The notes: generated by a model from the letters alone, not told the origin. Shown: positions 31,155 to 41,512, numbered from the stretch's first letter. The stretch is DNA of 64,000 bases from Sporosarcina sp. P32b (GCF_002743335.1 NZ_PDZB01000018.1:1-64000), one strand, 5' to 3'. A program made the numbers and translations.

Positions 31155-31344
31155 TGTTTGAAAAACAGCACTGTATTAGTAAAATAATTTAGAAGCCAAT
31201 ATAAATATGTAGTAAAGGAAATATTTCACAGTAATTATGGATAAATTATAATTCTTTATACCTGTTAAAGATAGTCTATATGTACAGGGATTTACCAAAT
31301 AAGAAAAGTAGAAATAAGGTATTATACTCATGTGTTTTTATTGT

Positions 31345-31364
31345 CTTGTGTTGCACAACACAAG
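31345..31364. promoter_or_regulatory. 20-bp inverted repeat, candidate operator
   Basis: CTTGTGTTG and its exact complement CAACACAAG are separated by CA. No T run follows, so it is not a terminator. Located between the divergent LPMO and SLH genes, far from both starts. Confidence 0.45.
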
Positions 31365-31586
31365 GTGTTGATTTATTCTGACTACCTACTACTCAATCAG
31401 CGATAGTCTACAGTTAAAGTAACTAGAAAATTAGACAGTATGATTGTATACAAATAAATTCTAAGTATTTCTTTAGCAAATTTAGTCCGTTTGTGTAGTA
31501 AAACAACATGTTTTAACGTATTCAACTTTTTATCTATTTAACATGATATAGTCGTTACATCTTATGGAAAAAGGGGATAAATACGT

Positions 31587-32633
31587 ATGAAAAAGGTTTT
31601 AGCAATATTTTTAATACTCCTATTGACGTTTTCAGTAGCTCCTAAAACACAAGCTTCTTCTAAAGTTTTTACAGACGTCCCGAAAAATCATCCGAACTAC
31701 ACGGCTATTATGTATTTATTAGAGAATAATGTGATTGAGCCTAGTGCTCGCTTTGGGTTAAATGATAAAGTGACGCGAGAAGAAGTCGCTGTCATGGTGG
31801 CTAAAGCTACGGGATTGGATGGAAAGAAAGCAAAGACGAAATTTAAAGATGTTCCCGCGAGCAGGTATTCCTCTGGTTATATCAATTCTGCCGTGAAAGC
31901 AAAAATCATCAATGGCTATCCTGATGGTACATTTAAGCCTACGCAAAAAGTGACACGTGGTCATATGGCTGCCTTCATTGCGAATGCGTTTAAGCTTAGC
32001 AAGGAAAAAGATATTCGATTTAAAGACGTATCCAAGAGTTCTACTGCTTATAGTGCCGTGCGTAAACTAGCATTTGAAAATATCACCTCGGGCTATCCTG
32101 ACGGTACATTTAAACCAAATGAAACATTAACACGTTCGCATATTGCTGCATTCGTGGCGAGAGCTATGGATCCGGCTTTCCGACCTGCACCACCTGTCAT
32201 GGTGACGAGAGGCATTCACTTTGGAATGGATCCAGCTCAAGTGATGAGTGTTGAATCAAAGTCACCGGCGATACTGCTTTCAAATTTACGTGAGGGAAAT
32301 AAACGATTATTGATCTACCGAACTACAAAGTATAGTTACTATACAGATTTAATTTATTACTTTGAAAATAACAAGTTGCAGTTCATAACCTATGACTTTA
32401 TGGGCGGAGAAGATTACTATCATACTTCAGATGAGATGTTTGCGATGTACAATGAATTAAACGAGCATGCCCAACGTGAATTTGGGGCGGACTATTATTC
32501 TGACACTGACTATGAAACTACGTTTAATTCAGGATGGGAAAAGACCGGATACGTGGTCATACTGACAGTGAATGACGACGATGTCAGTACAACGGCAAAT
32601 TTAGTTTATTTACCGAATTCAATGATAAAATAG
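31587..32633 (+). CDS. S-layer-homology (SLH) domain exported protein
   Basis: A 348-aa protein with a cleavable signal peptide (about residues 1-24, ending KTQASS) and three SLH repeats (about 27-205). FKDVPASRYSSGYINSAVKA, GYPDGTFKPTQKVTRGHMAA and GYPDGTFKPNETLTRSHIAA show the typical GYPDGTF-P...TR core. SLH repeats bind pyruvylated secondary cell-wall polymer and anchor the protein to the wall. The C-terminal 140 residues (rich in Tyr and Asp) have no pattern I recognise. AAAAAGGGG precedes the ATG; a terminator follows. Confidence 0.9.
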   Translation: MKKVLAIFLILLLTFSVAPKTQASSKVFTDVPKNHPNYTAIMYLLENNVIEPSARFGLNDKVTREEVAVMVAKATGLDGKKAKTKFKDVPASRYSSGYINSAVKAKIINGYPDGTFKPTQKVTRGHMAAFIANAFKLSKEKDIRFKDVSKSSTAYSAVRKLAFENITSGYPDGTFKPNETLTRSHIAAFVARAMDPAFRPAPPVMVTRGIHFGMDPAQVMSVESKSPAILLSNLREGNKRLLIYRTTKYSYYTDLIYYFENNKLQFITYDFMGGEDYYHTSDEMFAMYNELNEHAQREFGADYYSDTDYETTFNSGWEKTGYVVILTVNDDDVSTTANLVYLPNSMIK

Positions 32634-32647
32634 TGTGTAGATTATCG

Positions 32648-32682
32648 GAGTTGCAAAGTGAATCCCATTTGCAGCTCTTTTT
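32648..32682 (+). terminator. intrinsic terminator after the SLH gene
   Basis: GAGTTGCAAA / TTTGCAGCTC stem with one G-T pair, 10-nt loop and T5. Confidence 0.85.
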
Positions 32683-32810
32683 CTATTACTTAGAACGAAC
32701 AAGGGAGCACCAATTTTTTGTGGTTTACGTTATGATGGAGAGAATATTCATTATACGTAAGAAGACTCTTTGGAAGGTTTTGGTAGTTGCGGAAAGTAGG
32801 AGGAGAGAGT

Positions 32811-33014
32811 GTGAAGAAAGGAAATCTAGGCAGAGCATTATTTGTGGGAGTGTTTGTCGGTATGGTCAGCTTTATCAAAGAGTTACTTTATCCTGACATG
32901 CACTCACTTTTGTCGATTTTACTTATGGTGGTGGCCGCCATAATGGGTTATTGGCTGGGAAATAAAGTGTTGCTAAAGCGTCAGGGAGAGAAAGGTAGCA
33001 AAACGACTATGTAA
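32811..33014 (+). CDS. small membrane protein of unknown function (67 aa)
   Basis: A 67-aa protein with two hydrophobic segments (ALFVGVFVGMVSFIK and LLSILLMVVAAIMGYWLG) and a basic C-terminus, so probably a two-helix membrane protein. I place the start at GTG 32811, 5 nt or so after GGAGGAGAGA; the frame opens 8 codons earlier but without a ribosome binding site. I do not recognise the family. 33 nt before the nitronate monooxygenase gene, likely co-transcribed. Confidence 0.65.
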   Translation: MKKGNLGRALFVGVFVGMVSFIKELLYPDMHSLLSILLMVVAAIMGYWLGNKVLLKRQGEKGSKTTM

Positions 33015-33047
33015 AATACATAATCATGCTAGAGGGGGTCCAACAAG

Positions 33048-34115
33048 ATGTGGAATGAAAATGACGTAACAAAAATGCTTGGAATTACATACCCCATCAT
33101 TCAAGCGGGAATGGCTGGCGGTACGACCACGCCTGAATTGATAGCTGCAGTATCCAATGCGGGGGGCCTGGGTACGCTCGGGGCGGGCTATATGAATGCA
33201 GAAGATATGAGAGAAGCGATAAAGAAGATTAAGGAATTAACGGATCGGCCTTTTGGGGTCAATTTGTTTATTCCTGAAGCATCAGAGATATCCAAAGATA
33301 AGGTTAAAAAAACCAATGAATTATTACGACCTTATCGTGAAGAGTTACGTGTAGCTGAGCCTGAAATAAAGGAAGTGTCTACAGCAAATTTTGATAAGCA
33401 AGTGGATGTTATTATTCAAGAACATATAGCGGTTTGTAGTTTCACATTCGGCGTGCCATCTAAAGAGACTATCCAACAATTACAGGGAGTGAACATCATC
33501 GTGATGGGGACTGCTACAACTGTGAAAGAGGCTGCTATCAATGAAGAGTACGGAGTTGATATGGTCGTACTGCAAGGAAGCGAAGCCGGAGGCCATCGTG
33601 GTACGTTTTCAGGAAGTTTCACTGACTCCATGATTGGAACAATGTCGCTTGTTCCTCAAGCTGCAGACCATGTCAAGATTCCTGTTATTGCTGCGGGAGG
33701 AATTATGGATGGAAGAGGTGTTTTGGCAGCTCTTACACTTGGAGCGCAAGCGGTTCAAATGGGAACAGCTTTCGTGACGGCTATTGAAAGCGGTGCGAAA
33801 ACGCAACATATCGAAGCTATTCTTAAAAGTACGGAAGATCAAACCGTCATTACATCCGTATTTAGTGGTAAGCCTGCAAGAGGGATTCAGAATGACTTTA
33901 TTCGTGAACTAAAACCATACGAAGAACATCTGCCGGATTATCCTATAATGAACACACTAACGACAGCGATTCGTAGTGAAGCTGCCAAGCAAAATCGGCC
34001 TGAATGGATCCATCTTTGGAGCGGGCAGTCGCCTCGCTTAAGTACTAGACAACATGTCGCGGATTTGCTGACGGACATCGTTTTTCAAGTGGAAAATATA
34101 ATAAGTACTAGATAA
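33048..34115 (+). CDS. nitronate monooxygenase (2-nitropropane dioxygenase family)
   Basis: A 355-aa FMN-dependent TIM-barrel enzyme. ITYPIIQAGMAGGTTTPEL at the start, PFGVNLFIP, VLQGSEAGGHRGTF (with the His near the flavin) and AAGGIMDGRG are the family motifs. These enzymes oxidise toxic alkyl nitronates such as propionate 3-nitronate; some relatives are enoyl reductases, which sequence alone does not exclude. AGAGGGGGTCC precedes the ATG. 11 nt before the DUF2200 gene. Confidence 0.9.
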   Translation: MWNENDVTKMLGITYPIIQAGMAGGTTTPELIAAVSNAGGLGTLGAGYMNAEDMREAIKKIKELTDRPFGVNLFIPEASEISKDKVKKTNELLRPYREELRVAEPEIKEVSTANFDKQVDVIIQEHIAVCSFTFGVPSKETIQQLQGVNIIVMGTATTVKEAAINEEYGVDMVVLQGSEAGGHRGTFSGSFTDSMIGTMSLVPQAADHVKIPVIAAGGIMDGRGVLAALTLGAQAVQMGTAFVTAIESGAKTQHIEAILKSTEDQTVITSVFSGKPARGIQNDFIRELKPYEEHLPDYPIMNTLTTAIRSEAAKQNRPEWIHLWSGQSPRLSTRQHVADLLTDIVFQVENIISTR

Positions 34116-34126
34116 TTGGAGGGTGA

Positions 34127-34480
34127 ATGATGACTACACATAAGATTTATACTATGAGTTTTGCCAAAGTCTATCCGCTCTATATTAACAAGGTAGAAAA
34201 AAAGGGACGCACAAAATCAGAAGTCGATGAAATCATTCGTTGGTTGACAGGATACAGCCAAGAAGAACTGGAAATCCAGTTGGAAAACCAGACAGACTTC
34301 GAGAATTTCTTTGCGGAAGCACCTGAGCTGAATTCATCACGGACACTAATTACAGGTGTTATATGTGGGGTTAGAGTGGAAGAAATAGAAGAATCAACGA
34401 TGCAGGAAATACGTTATTTGGATAAACTGATTGATGAGTTGGCAAAAGGAAAAGCAATGGAAAAAATCTTGCGCAAATAA
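34127..34480 (+). CDS. DUF2200 family protein
   Basis: A 117-aa soluble protein that I recognise as the DUF2200 family from [45 protein letters not shown] and the end [20 protein letters not shown]. The function is unknown. GGAGGGTGA precedes the ATG, and it probably shares a transcript with the monooxygenase upstream. A terminator lies 80 nt downstream. Confidence 0.88.
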   Translation: MMTTHKIYTMSFAKVYPLYINKVEKKGRTKSEVDEIIRWLTGYSQEELEIQLENQTDFENFFAEAPELNSSRTLITGVICGVRVEEIEESTMQEIRYLDKLIDELAKGKAMEKILRK

Positions 34481-34561
34481 CAAATGGAATTCTAAGTGTT
34501 CAAAAATAGCTGTAGGAAATCATCTACTTCTGAACTCTGGAATGAAAATTAACGTGACAAA

Positions 34562-34595
34562 AAGAACTGCGAAGCCTTTGCGGTTCTTTTTTTTA
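34562..34595 (+). terminator. intrinsic terminator after the accessory island
   Basis: AAGAACTGCGAA / TTTGCGGTTCTT stem with a 3-nt loop and an eight-T run. Confidence 0.9.
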
Positions 34596-34671
34596 TTTAA
34601 TCCCCTTATGTTCTATTGATTCTGTGGTAATATATGAGCAAGAACAATGCAGTGGGGAGGGAGCTTTTATC

Positions 34672-35538
34672 ATGATTTACGAAAAGGCGCCTGCGAAAAT
34701 CAACTTAACATTAGATGTGTTAAGCAAACGGTCGGATGGCTATCATGATGTCGAGATGATTATGACGACGGTTGATTTGGCTGACCGTATTTGGCTTCGT
34801 CCTACGACGGATCATGCCATTACAATTCAGTCATCTCATCGATTTGTGCCGAATGATCGCAAAAACTTGGCGTACCAAGCAGCGGATTTATTGCGCAAAC
34901 GCTATCACTTGAATTACGGAGTTGAAATTACTCTGGATAAGAATATTCCGATTGCTGCAGGACTAGCCGGTGGTAGTTCAGATGCTGCCGCCACGCTCCG
35001 TGGATTAAACCGACTTTGGGAACTCGGATTATCTTTGGATGAGCTGGCAGTCCTGGGTGCGGAAATCGGATCAGATGTATCATTCTGCGTTTATGGCGGC
35101 ACAGCTATTGCAAGAGGGCGAGGAGAAGACATCACGCATCTACCTGCTCCACCTAACTGCTGGGTCGTGCTAGCGAAGCCGACAATCGGTGTATCGACCG
35201 GCAATATCTACGGACAGTTGAACTTGTCTTCTATTACGCATCCGCAAACGGAGCGTATGATGGAAGCATTGCAAGAAAGTGATTATGACAAGATGTGTGC
35301 ATCACTTGGGAATGTGTTGGAGCCTGTCACGATGGGACTTCATGAGGAAGTTGTTATACTCAAGGAACAAATGGAGCGTTTTGGGGCAGATGCCGTTTTA
35401 ATGAGCGGTAGCGGTCCAACGGTATTCGGACTGGTGAAACATGAATCGCGTGTACCGAAAATTGTCAATGCCTTGAAGGGATTTTGCCAAGACGTACATG
35501 CCGTGCGCATGCTTGGGGAACCTATTGTAGTTGATTAA
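34672..35538 (+). CDS. ispE: 4-diphosphocytidyl-2-C-methyl-D-erythritol kinase
   Basis: A 288-aa GHMP kinase of the MEP isoprenoid pathway. [20 protein letters not shown] carries the Lys and Asp side of the site, [17 protein letters not shown] is the ATP loop, and [11 protein letters not shown] motif III. ATG 34672 follows GGGGAGGGAG; an upstream in-frame ATG at 34624 lacks a ribosome binding site. Start of core block B. Confidence 0.96.
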   Translation: MIYEKAPAKINLTLDVLSKRSDGYHDVEMIMTTVDLADRIWLRPTTDHAITIQSSHRFVPNDRKNLAYQAADLLRKRYHLNYGVEITLDKNIPIAAGLAGGSSDAAATLRGLNRLWELGLSLDELAVLGAEIGSDVSFCVYGGTAIARGRGEDITHLPAPPNCWVVLAKPTIGVSTGNIYGQLNLSSITHPQTERMMEALQESDYDKMCASLGNVLEPVTMGLHEEVVILKEQMERFGADAVLMSGSGPTVFGLVKHESRVPKIVNALKGFCQDVHAVRMLGEPIVVD

Positions 35539-35596
35539 TACCGGACGATTATGATAATCTACTTATAAATCATTCGGATTTAGGAGTCGGTATTAT

Positions 35597-36439
35597 ATGA
35601 AATGGAAAAGAAGTGAAAGGCTTGTCGATATGACACGTCATTTGCTGGAAAATCCACACACACTCATTTCTTTGACGTTTTTTTCGAACCGGTATTCAGC
35701 CGCCAAGTCCTCAATTAGTGAAGATCTTGGTATTTTGAAAGAGACATTTGAAGAGAGCGGCACGGGTCGTCTAGTGACGATTTCAGGTGCTGCTGGCGGT
35801 ATTAAATATATTCCGTTAGTCGGTCGTGAGGAGATAAAAGAAGTCATTCATTCATTGATGAATGAACTAAGAAAATCGGATCGATTGCTTCCTGGCGGTT
35901 ATTTGTATATGACTGACTTGTTAGGAAATCCTCGGTTTCTCGATCGAATTGGCAAAGTGATTGCAACTGCTTTCTTTGATAAAGAAATCGATGCGATTAT
36001 GACAGTTGCAACAAAAGGAATTCCCATTGCTCATGCTATTGCCCGTCATTTGAACGTACCTGTTATCGTCGTTCGACGGGACAGCAAAGTGACGGAAGGT
36101 CCTACTGTTAGTATTAATTACGTTTCTGGTTCAGCGCGCAGAATCCAGACAATGGTGTTATCGAAGAGAAGTATGCAAAGCGGTCAAAAAGTCTTGTTGA
36201 CAGATGACTTTATGAAAGTGGGCGGCACAATGCAAGGTATGAAAAGTCTACTTGAAGAATTCAACTGTGAACTGGCTGGCGTGGCAGTCTTAGTAGAAGC
36301 TGAACACCTTGAAGAAGTTCTGGTAGATGATTATCTTTCATTAGTGAAATTGCATGCTGTGGATGAGAAACGCCGTAAGATTGAGTTGGAAGAAGGGAAC
36401 TATTTCACGAGAGGCGGTAATGAGTTATGGAATATGTAA
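35597..36439 (+). CDS. purR: purine operon repressor PurR
   Basis: A 280-aa repressor of the Gram-positive PurR type. An N-terminal winged helix ([17 protein letters not shown], then KSSISEDL) is followed by a phosphoribosyltransferase-like domain with the PRPP loop [17 protein letters not shown] releases it from PurBox DNA. The stop lies 13 nt inside ridA. Confidence 0.96.
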   Translation: MKWKRSERLVDMTRHLLENPHTLISLTFFSNRYSAAKSSISEDLGILKETFEESGTGRLVTISGAAGGIKYIPLVGREEIKEVIHSLMNELRKSDRLLPGGYLYMTDLLGNPRFLDRIGKVIATAFFDKEIDAIMTVATKGIPIAHAIARHLNVPVIVVRRDSKVTEGPTVSINYVSGSARRIQTMVLSKRSMQSGQKVLLTDDFMKVGGTMQGMKSLLEEFNCELAGVAVLVEAEHLEEVLVDDYLSLVKLHAVDEKRRKIELEEGNYFTRGGNELWNM

Positions 36440-36801
36440 AAACAGAACAAGCACCACAGGCAATTGGACCTTATTCACAAGCAGTAAAAGTGAACGGCGT
36501 AGTGTACACTTCAGGACAGATTCCTTTGACGCTCGCCGGTGAAGTAATAAGTGGCGGCATAGAAGAACAGACAAACCAAGTTCTCCAAAACTTGAGTAAA
36601 GTACTGGAAGAGGCAGGTTCAAGTTTACAACAAGTCATTAAAACGACAGTATTTATTCAGGATATGGATGAATTTGGAGCATTGAATGCCATTTATGAAG
36701 AGCATTTCGGGGAGCATAAGCCGGCTCGTTCGACAGTGGAAGTGGCTCGACTACCAAAAGACGTACGAGTCGAAATCGAAGCAATTGCGCTTTGTGAATA
36801 A
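36427..36801 (+). CDS. ridA: 2-iminobutanoate/2-iminopropanoate deaminase RidA (YabJ)
   Basis: A 124-aa YjgF/YER057c/UK114 protein. [20 protein letters not shown] at the start, the conserved Arg in [13 protein letters not shown], and the final EIEAIAL are characteristic. RidA hydrolyses reactive enamines/imines made by PLP enzymes. Its ATG overlaps the purR end, so the two are probably translationally coupled. Terminator follows. Confidence 0.95.
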   Translation: MEYVKTEQAPQAIGPYSQAVKVNGVVYTSGQIPLTLAGEVISGGIEEQTNQVLQNLSKVLEEAGSSLQQVIKTTVFIQDMDEFGALNAIYEEHFGEHKPARSTVEVARLPKDVRVEIEAIALCE

Positions 36802-36809
36802 TTAGATAT

Positions 36810-36848
36810 AAAACCCGCCCCGATCTAGTGAAGATCAGGTCGGGTTTT
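36810..36848 (+). terminator. intrinsic terminator after ridA
   Basis: AAAACCCG and GATC arms pair with GATC and CGGGTTTT around two mismatches; the T run is embedded in the 3' arm. Confidence 0.8.
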
Positions 36849-37058
36849 CTTATTGCCTGTTTGAAAATGATTAGGTTGAAAGTAGCTATAGATTTGAAAT
36901 AATATACAAATATTAAAAAATTCACAAAAGATTCTATTTTCATTTGCGGTAAAAACTAGTATTATAGAATCAGCACCAGTATTATGGTTAAAAAAGTAAT
37001 CGTACCAACTAACCTAGAATACGTTCAGTGTGAAAACGACAACAAGGGAGTGGGGAAA

Positions 37059-37346
37059 ATGGAAATCACAGATGTGAGATTACGCAAGGTAGACACGGAA
37101 GGTAGAATGAGAGCAATTGCTTCCATTACGCTTAACGATCAGTTTGTCATCCATGATATCCGAGTCATTGAGGGGAATGACGGGTTATTCGTGGCAATGC
37201 CGAGTAAGCGCACACCAGATGGGGAGTTTCGTGACGTGGCGCATCCAATCAATTCAGATGCACGGACAAAGGTACAGGAGTCCATCCTGGCAGCTTATCA
37301 TCAAGTAGACGAACAGCAAGGGGAATTGCAAGAGGCTGTTCTATAA
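37059..37346 (+). CDS. spoVG: RNA-binding regulatory protein SpoVG
   Basis: A 95-aa SpoVG protein: [20 protein letters not shown], then the strongly conserved [20 protein letters not shown]. It binds nucleic acid and affects cell division, sporulation and virulence factors in Firmicutes. ATG 37059 follows GGGAGTGGGG; the frame opens at 36984 without a site. Sigma-H transcription is known in B. subtilis; here TAGAATCA at about 36965 could be a sigma-H -10, but the -35 is unclear. Confidence 0.95.
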   Translation: MEITDVRLRKVDTEGRMRAIASITLNDQFVIHDIRVIEGNDGLFVAMPSKRTPDGEFRDVAHPINSDARTKVQESILAAYHQVDEQQGELQEAVL

Positions 37347-37388
37347 TTTTATAATGTAAGAGAAAGCGTTACCATATGTCGTATCCAT

Positions 37389-37423
37389 AAAAAGGCCATC
37401 TATTCGAGTAGATGGCCTTTTTG
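37389..37423 (+). terminator. intrinsic terminator after spoVG
   Basis: Perfect 14-bp stem AAAAAGGCCATCTA / TAGATGGCCTTTTT, 6-nt loop. Confidence 0.92.
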
Positions 37424-37440
37424 TCGTGTTGAAGTGGAGG

Positions 37441-37571
37441 AGTTGGCAAAGGGTTAGGGTGGGATTTGCACTTCGGAGAGGGGACACTTTCCTAGAGGGC
37501 TCACCGCGGACCTATGGGAAAGCATCCGCCAACTGGAGCTTCCATCCCCTCGCACTCACAAATTCATTTAC
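37441..37571. repeat. intergenic repeat element, copy A
   Basis: A GC-richer block inside AT-rich spacer. It contains AGTTGGC (37441) pairing with GCCAACT (37528), and GGACACTTTCC pairing imperfectly with GGAAAGCATCC around a GC-rich centre. It shares GGGTTAGGGTG, the segment around CCTATGGGAAAGCATCC, and CCCTCGCACTC with copy B at 52341-52425. The open frame across it (37426-37779) is not a gene. The remaining 37572-37808 is AT-rich spacer before glmU. Confidence 0.65.
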
Positions 37572-37808
37572 TATTACTGAGAAAGTGCTTTTGAACTTAA
37601 ATAAGTTCACCCACACCCACAACCAAACTTACTTTGAACACTTCATCTATATTTACTTACAACTTTTATTCCTATACCAATATAATCGCAAAAAGATTAA
37701 CAATCATAAAATAAAGTTATGTAATTGTCAAGGGGAAATGCTTGAAAAAATCAGTCATTTCCGATATAGTCAATTATGAATTTATCAAACAAGGATGGAG
37801 GCTGGCAG

Positions 37809-39167
37809 ATGACAAATACATATGCGATCGTCCTAGCAGCAGGACAGGGCACGCGAATGAAGTCGGATCTTTATAAAGTACTTCATCCAGTCTGTGGAAA
37901 GCCGATGGTAGAGCACGTAATCGATCACATTCGTGACCTCCACTCAGATCGGATCGTCACGATTGTCGGTCATGGTGCCGAAATGGTAGAGCAGACATTG
38001 GGCAACAAAAGTGAATACGCGCTACAAGCACAACAACTGGGCACAGCACATGCCGTGCAACAAGCTGAGGCGGTACTTGCGGATCTTGAAGGCACAACAC
38101 TAGTTGTCTGCGGTGATACACCATTGATCAGCACGAAGACGATGGCAGCGCTCCTCGCACACCATCATGAAACGGAAGCAAAAGCGACAATACTTACTGC
38201 AATAGCAGATGATCCAACAGGTTACGGCCGCATCATCCGTGCAGAGAATGGTGACGTAATGCGAAACGTCGAGCATAAAGACACAAACGACGGTGAGCGT
38301 CTCGTTAAGGAAATAAATACAGGCACATACTGTTTTGACAATCGCGTGTTATTTGAAACACTGAAAAAAGTGAACAACGATAACGCACAAGGCGAATATT
38401 ATCTCCCAGACGTATTAGGAATTTTAAAATCTGAAGGACAGCGAATTTCGGCTTATACAACGCCAGATTTCCATGAAACATTAGGCGTCAACGACCGTGT
38501 GGCACTAGCACAAGCAGAAAAAAGCATGCGCCAATTAATTGCGGAGAAGCATATGCGCAACGGTGTCACAATCATCAGCCCTGAGCAGACAGTGATCAGT
38601 GCAGAAGCTGAAATTGGACGTGACACTGTCATCCAACCTGGCGTAATCATTGAAGGCGCTACAAAAATTGGGGCACAATGTATCATTGGTCCGAACAGTC
38701 ATATCCAAAACAGTACAGTGGGTGACGACACGACGATTCACTCATCCGTCGTTCGTGATAGTATGATTGGGAATCAGACGGCAGTTGGTCCATTTGCACA
38801 CTTGCGTCCCGACACACAGCTTGGTGATCATGTCAAAGTAGGTAACTTTGTTGAGGTGAAAAAGTCTCAGCTTGGTGACGATAGTAAAGTTTCTCACCTC
38901 AGTTACATAGGGGATACAGAAATAGGCAAGAATGTTAACGTTGGCTGTGGTACGATTACAGTGAATTACGATGGTAAAAACAAGTACAAAACAGAGATAG
39001 AAGATAATGCATTTATTGGTTGCAATGCCAATTTGGTTGCACCGGTCACGATAGGAAAGAATGCGATTGTGGCAGCGGGATCCACAGTCACAAAAAATGT
39101 TCCGGAAAATTCACTTGCAATTGGACGCGTTCGGCAAGAGAATAAAGAAGGATACGTAAAAAACTAA
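37809..39167 (+). CDS. glmU: bifunctional UDP-GlcNAc pyrophosphorylase / GlcN-1-P acetyltransferase
   Basis: A 452-aa enzyme making UDP-GlcNAc for peptidoglycan and other glycans. The N-terminal uridylyltransferase begins [14 protein letters not shown]; the C-terminal half is a left-handed beta-helix of hexapeptide repeats with HLSYIGD and [10 protein letters not shown] of the acetyltransferase site. ATG 37809 is chosen after GGAGG with 7 nt spacing; an in-frame ATG 11 codons upstream has none. Its product may feed the polysaccharide cluster at the left. Confidence 0.96.
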   Translation: MTNTYAIVLAAGQGTRMKSDLYKVLHPVCGKPMVEHVIDHIRDLHSDRIVTIVGHGAEMVEQTLGNKSEYALQAQQLGTAHAVQQAEAVLADLEGTTLVVCGDTPLISTKTMAALLAHHHETEAKATILTAIADDPTGYGRIIRAENGDVMRNVEHKDTNDGERLVKEINTGTYCFDNRVLFETLKKVNNDNAQGEYYLPDVLGILKSEGQRISAYTTPDFHETLGVNDRVALAQAEKSMRQLIAEKHMRNGVTIISPEQTVISAEAEIGRDTVIQPGVIIEGATKIGAQCIIGPNSHIQNSTVGDDTTIHSSVVRDSMIGNQTAVGPFAHLRPDTQLGDHVKVGNFVEVKKSQLGDDSKVSHLSYIGDTEIGKNVNVGCGTITVNYDGKNKYKTEIEDNAFIGCNANLVAPVTIGKNAIVAAGSTVTKNVPENSLAIGRVRQENKEGYVKN

Positions 39168-39194
39168 TCTTACCCAACCAACAGGAGGGCCATC

Positions 39195-40154
39195 ATGGCA
39201 AATCAATATCCAAACGACAAACTGAAAATCTTTTCTTTAACTGCGAACGAACCACTTGCAAAAGAAGTAGCAGATCAAGTCGGGCTTCCGCTCGGCAAGC
39301 TCTCAGTCAAACGTTTTAGTGACGGAGAAATCCAAATTAATATCGATGAAAGCATCCGTGGCTGTGAAGTGTTTGTTATTCAATCAACTTCTAATCCGGT
39401 CAACGATAACTTGATGGAGCTTCTCATTATGCTAGATGCCTTAATGCGTGCATCCGCGCGTACGATTAACGTAGTCATGCCCTATTACGGGTATGCACGC
39501 CAAGACCGTAAAGCGAGTTCACGTGAACCTATAACGGCTAAATTAGTTGCAAACTTACTTGAAAAAGCAGGCGCTGATCGCGTCATTGCAGTAGACTTGC
39601 ATGCACCGCAAATTCAAGGGTTCTTCGATATTCCAATCGATCACTTGATTGCAGAACCAATCCTAACGGAGTACTTCCAGAGTCAAGGATTAGCAAGCGA
39701 TGATCTTGTTATCGTTTCACCTGACCATGGTGGTGTGACGCGCGCACGTAAAATGGCCGATCGTATGAAAGCGCCCATTGCAATAATCGATAAGCGTCGT
39801 CCGCGCCCGAACGTAGCGGAAGTGATGAATATCGTTGGCAATGTAGAAGGAAAAACAGCCATTCTGATTGATGATATTATCGATACAGCTGGTACTATCA
39901 CGATTGCTGCGAGCGCCCTAATTGAAAGTGGAGCAAAAGAAGTGTATGCTTGTTGTTCACACCCAGTTTTATCCGGGCCAGCGATTGAGCGCATTAATAA
40001 TTCTCAAATCAAGCAATTAGTGATTACGAATTCTATTAAATTGCCGGAAAGTAAACAATCTCCAAAAATCAAACAGCTATCGATTGCGCCTTTGTTGGCA
40101 GCTGCAATCATTCGTGTGTTTGAGAACAAGTCTGTAAGCACATTATTTGAGTGA
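39195..40154 (+). CDS. prs: ribose-phosphate pyrophosphokinase
   Basis: A 319-aa PRPP synthetase. [14 protein letters not shown] at the start, [14 protein letters not shown] for ATP and Mg binding, and [13 protein letters not shown] for ribose-5-phosphate/PRPP. PRPP is the substrate of hpt and the effector of purR, both in this window. CAGGAGGG lies before the ATG. Confidence 0.97.
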   Translation: MANQYPNDKLKIFSLTANEPLAKEVADQVGLPLGKLSVKRFSDGEIQINIDESIRGCEVFVIQSTSNPVNDNLMELLIMLDALMRASARTINVVMPYYGYARQDRKASSREPITAKLVANLLEKAGADRVIAVDLHAPQIQGFFDIPIDHLIAEPILTEYFQSQGLASDDLVIVSPDHGGVTRARKMADRMKAPIAIIDKRRPRPNVAEVMNIVGNVEGKTAILIDDIIDTAGTITIAASALIESGAKEVYACCSHPVLSGPAIERINNSQIKQLVITNSIKLPESKQSPKIKQLSIAPLLAAAIIRVFENKSVSTLFE

Positions 40155-40235
40155 TAATGAGTTAACTGATATCTTCTGATATTGAAAATCCAAAGATTTA
40201 TAAAAAACTTTTTGATAGGATAGGTGACTATACAA

Positions 40236-40865
40236 ATGAGCACAATTAAGTCGAATTTAAGAGAAACTGACAAGAAGACAGTAAGCGAATTAAGAAAAAG
40301 CGGTTGGATTCCTTCCGTAGTATACGGTTATAAAACAGAAAGTACGCCAATCGCAGTAAAAGAGCGTGATCTTCTAGACACACTTCGTGAAACAGGAAGA
40401 AACGGTGTAATCAAATTGACTGTTGACGGCAACGACGTAAACGTCGTATTAAACGATTATCAGTCAGACGTTTTGACTGGTTTCCTTACACACGCTGACT
40501 TCTTGGCGATCAACATGACAGAAGAGCTTGAAGTAGACGTAGCAATCAACCTTGTTGGAGACGCACCAGGTGAAAAAGCAGGCGGAACAATTCAACAACC
40601 AGTATGGGAAGTTACAATTCGCGTAAAGCCATCTGACATTCCTGATCATATCGATGTAGATGTTTCAGAACTTGAAATTGGTGAAACAATTCTTGTTGGC
40701 GATATCCGTGACAAAGTGAAGTTTGAAATCTTAACTGAAGACGAAGTAGGATTAGTAACTATTTCTGCACCACGTACTGAAGAAGAGATGGAAGCATTAG
40801 ATGAAGCGACTGAAAGCACTGAAGCTGAGCCGGAAGTAATCGGTGAAGATAAAGAAGAGAAATAA
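40236..40865 (+). CDS. ctc: ribosomal protein L25 / general stress protein Ctc
   Basis: A 209-aa long-form bL25. The N-terminal 5S rRNA-binding domain (SELRKSGWIPSVVYGY) is followed by a TL5/CTC C-terminal beta domain and an acidic tail (EATESTEAEPEVIGEDKEE). The start at 40236 follows AGGTGA; four codons of extra frame upstream are unlikely. It binds 5S rRNA and is sigma-B-induced in B. subtilis. Followed by a terminator. Confidence 0.94.
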   Translation: MSTIKSNLRETDKKTVSELRKSGWIPSVVYGYKTESTPIAVKERDLLDTLRETGRNGVIKLTVDGNDVNVVLNDYQSDVLTGFLTHADFLAINMTEELEVDVAINLVGDAPGEKAGGTIQQPVWEVTIRVKPSDIPDHIDVDVSELEIGETILVGDIRDKVKFEILTEDEVGLVTISAPRTEEEMEALDEATESTEAEPEVIGEDKEEK

Positions 40866-40875
40866 GTTACAAAAT

Positions 40876-40907
40876 GGGCGCACGAGTTTGAACCGTGCGC
40901 TCCTTTT
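40876..40907 (+). terminator. intrinsic terminator after ctc
   Basis: GGGCGCACG / CGTGCGCTC stem with a 9-nt loop and a short T tract. Confidence 0.8.
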
Positions 40908-40945
40908 CTATGTATATATATCGTTTAGAAAAGGAAGAGAAGAAC

Positions 40946-41512
40946 ATGAAATTATTAATTGGTCTCGGAAATCCCGGGAAAAACTACGAAAACACGCGTC
41001 ATAATATTGGTTTTCAAGTCATTGATGAATTGGCTAAGCGCTGGCAAGCTCCAGCATTTCAGCAAAAATTCAATGGCCAATTTACGACTGTCCATACAGC
41101 CGGAGGTAAAGTGATATTATTAAAGCCGATGACCTATATGAACTTGTCCGGCGAGTGCGTCCGTCCTTTAGCGGACTACTTTGAAGTGAATGATGAAGAA
41201 ATCGTCGTGCTATACGATGACTTGGATTTACCTGCAGGGAAAATCCGACTTCGTCAAAAGGGAAGTGCTGGCGGTCATAATGGCATGAAGTCCCTTATTG
41301 CACATCTAGGCACTTCTGAATTCAACCGAATTCGTATTGGTGTTGATCGTCCTACTGGTGGTATGAAGGTTGCTGACTATGTATTATCTCCGTTTAGCAA
41401 GGACGAGCAACCATTGATCCAAGACGCGATACAAAAGAGTGCAGAGGCCTGTGAAGAATGGGCAACAAAAAAGAAGCCATTCCTTGAAGTGATGAATAAA
41501 TTTAACGGATAA
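40946..41512 (+). CDS. pth: peptidyl-tRNA hydrolase
   Basis: A 188-aa enzyme that frees tRNA from peptidyl-tRNA. [18 protein letters not shown] carries the catalytic His, then [11 protein letters not shown] and [14 protein letters not shown] 40946 follows AAAGGAAGAG; the frame extends 17 codons further upstream over the terminator of ctc. Known as spoVC in B. subtilis. Confidence 0.96.
   Translation: MKLLIGLGNPGKNYENTRHNIGFQVIDELAKRWQAPAFQQKFNGQFTTVHTAGGKVILLKPMTYMNLSGECVRPLADYFEVNDEEIVVLYDDLDLPAGKIRLRQKGSAGGHNGMKSLIAHLGTSEFNRIRIGVDRPTGGMKVADYVLSPFSKDEQPLIQDAIQKSAEACEEWATKKKPFLEVMNKFNG

Larger units (their letters stand above)
31078..31586. other. divergent intergenic region of the LPMO and SLH genes
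   Basis: About 510 AT-rich nt with no supported gene. They carry a probable minus-strand promoter for the monooxygenase and a 20-bp inverted repeat (listed separately). A TATAGT at 31547-31552 could be a -10 for the SLH gene, but no -35 fits. Confidence 0.5.

Noticed and set aside
32633-32896. 87-codon frame after the SLH gene
   Set aside because: Crosses the SLH terminator and overlaps the small membrane protein in another frame.
37426-37779. 117-codon frame before glmU
   Set aside because: Translation of the intergenic repeat element; no ribosome binding site.
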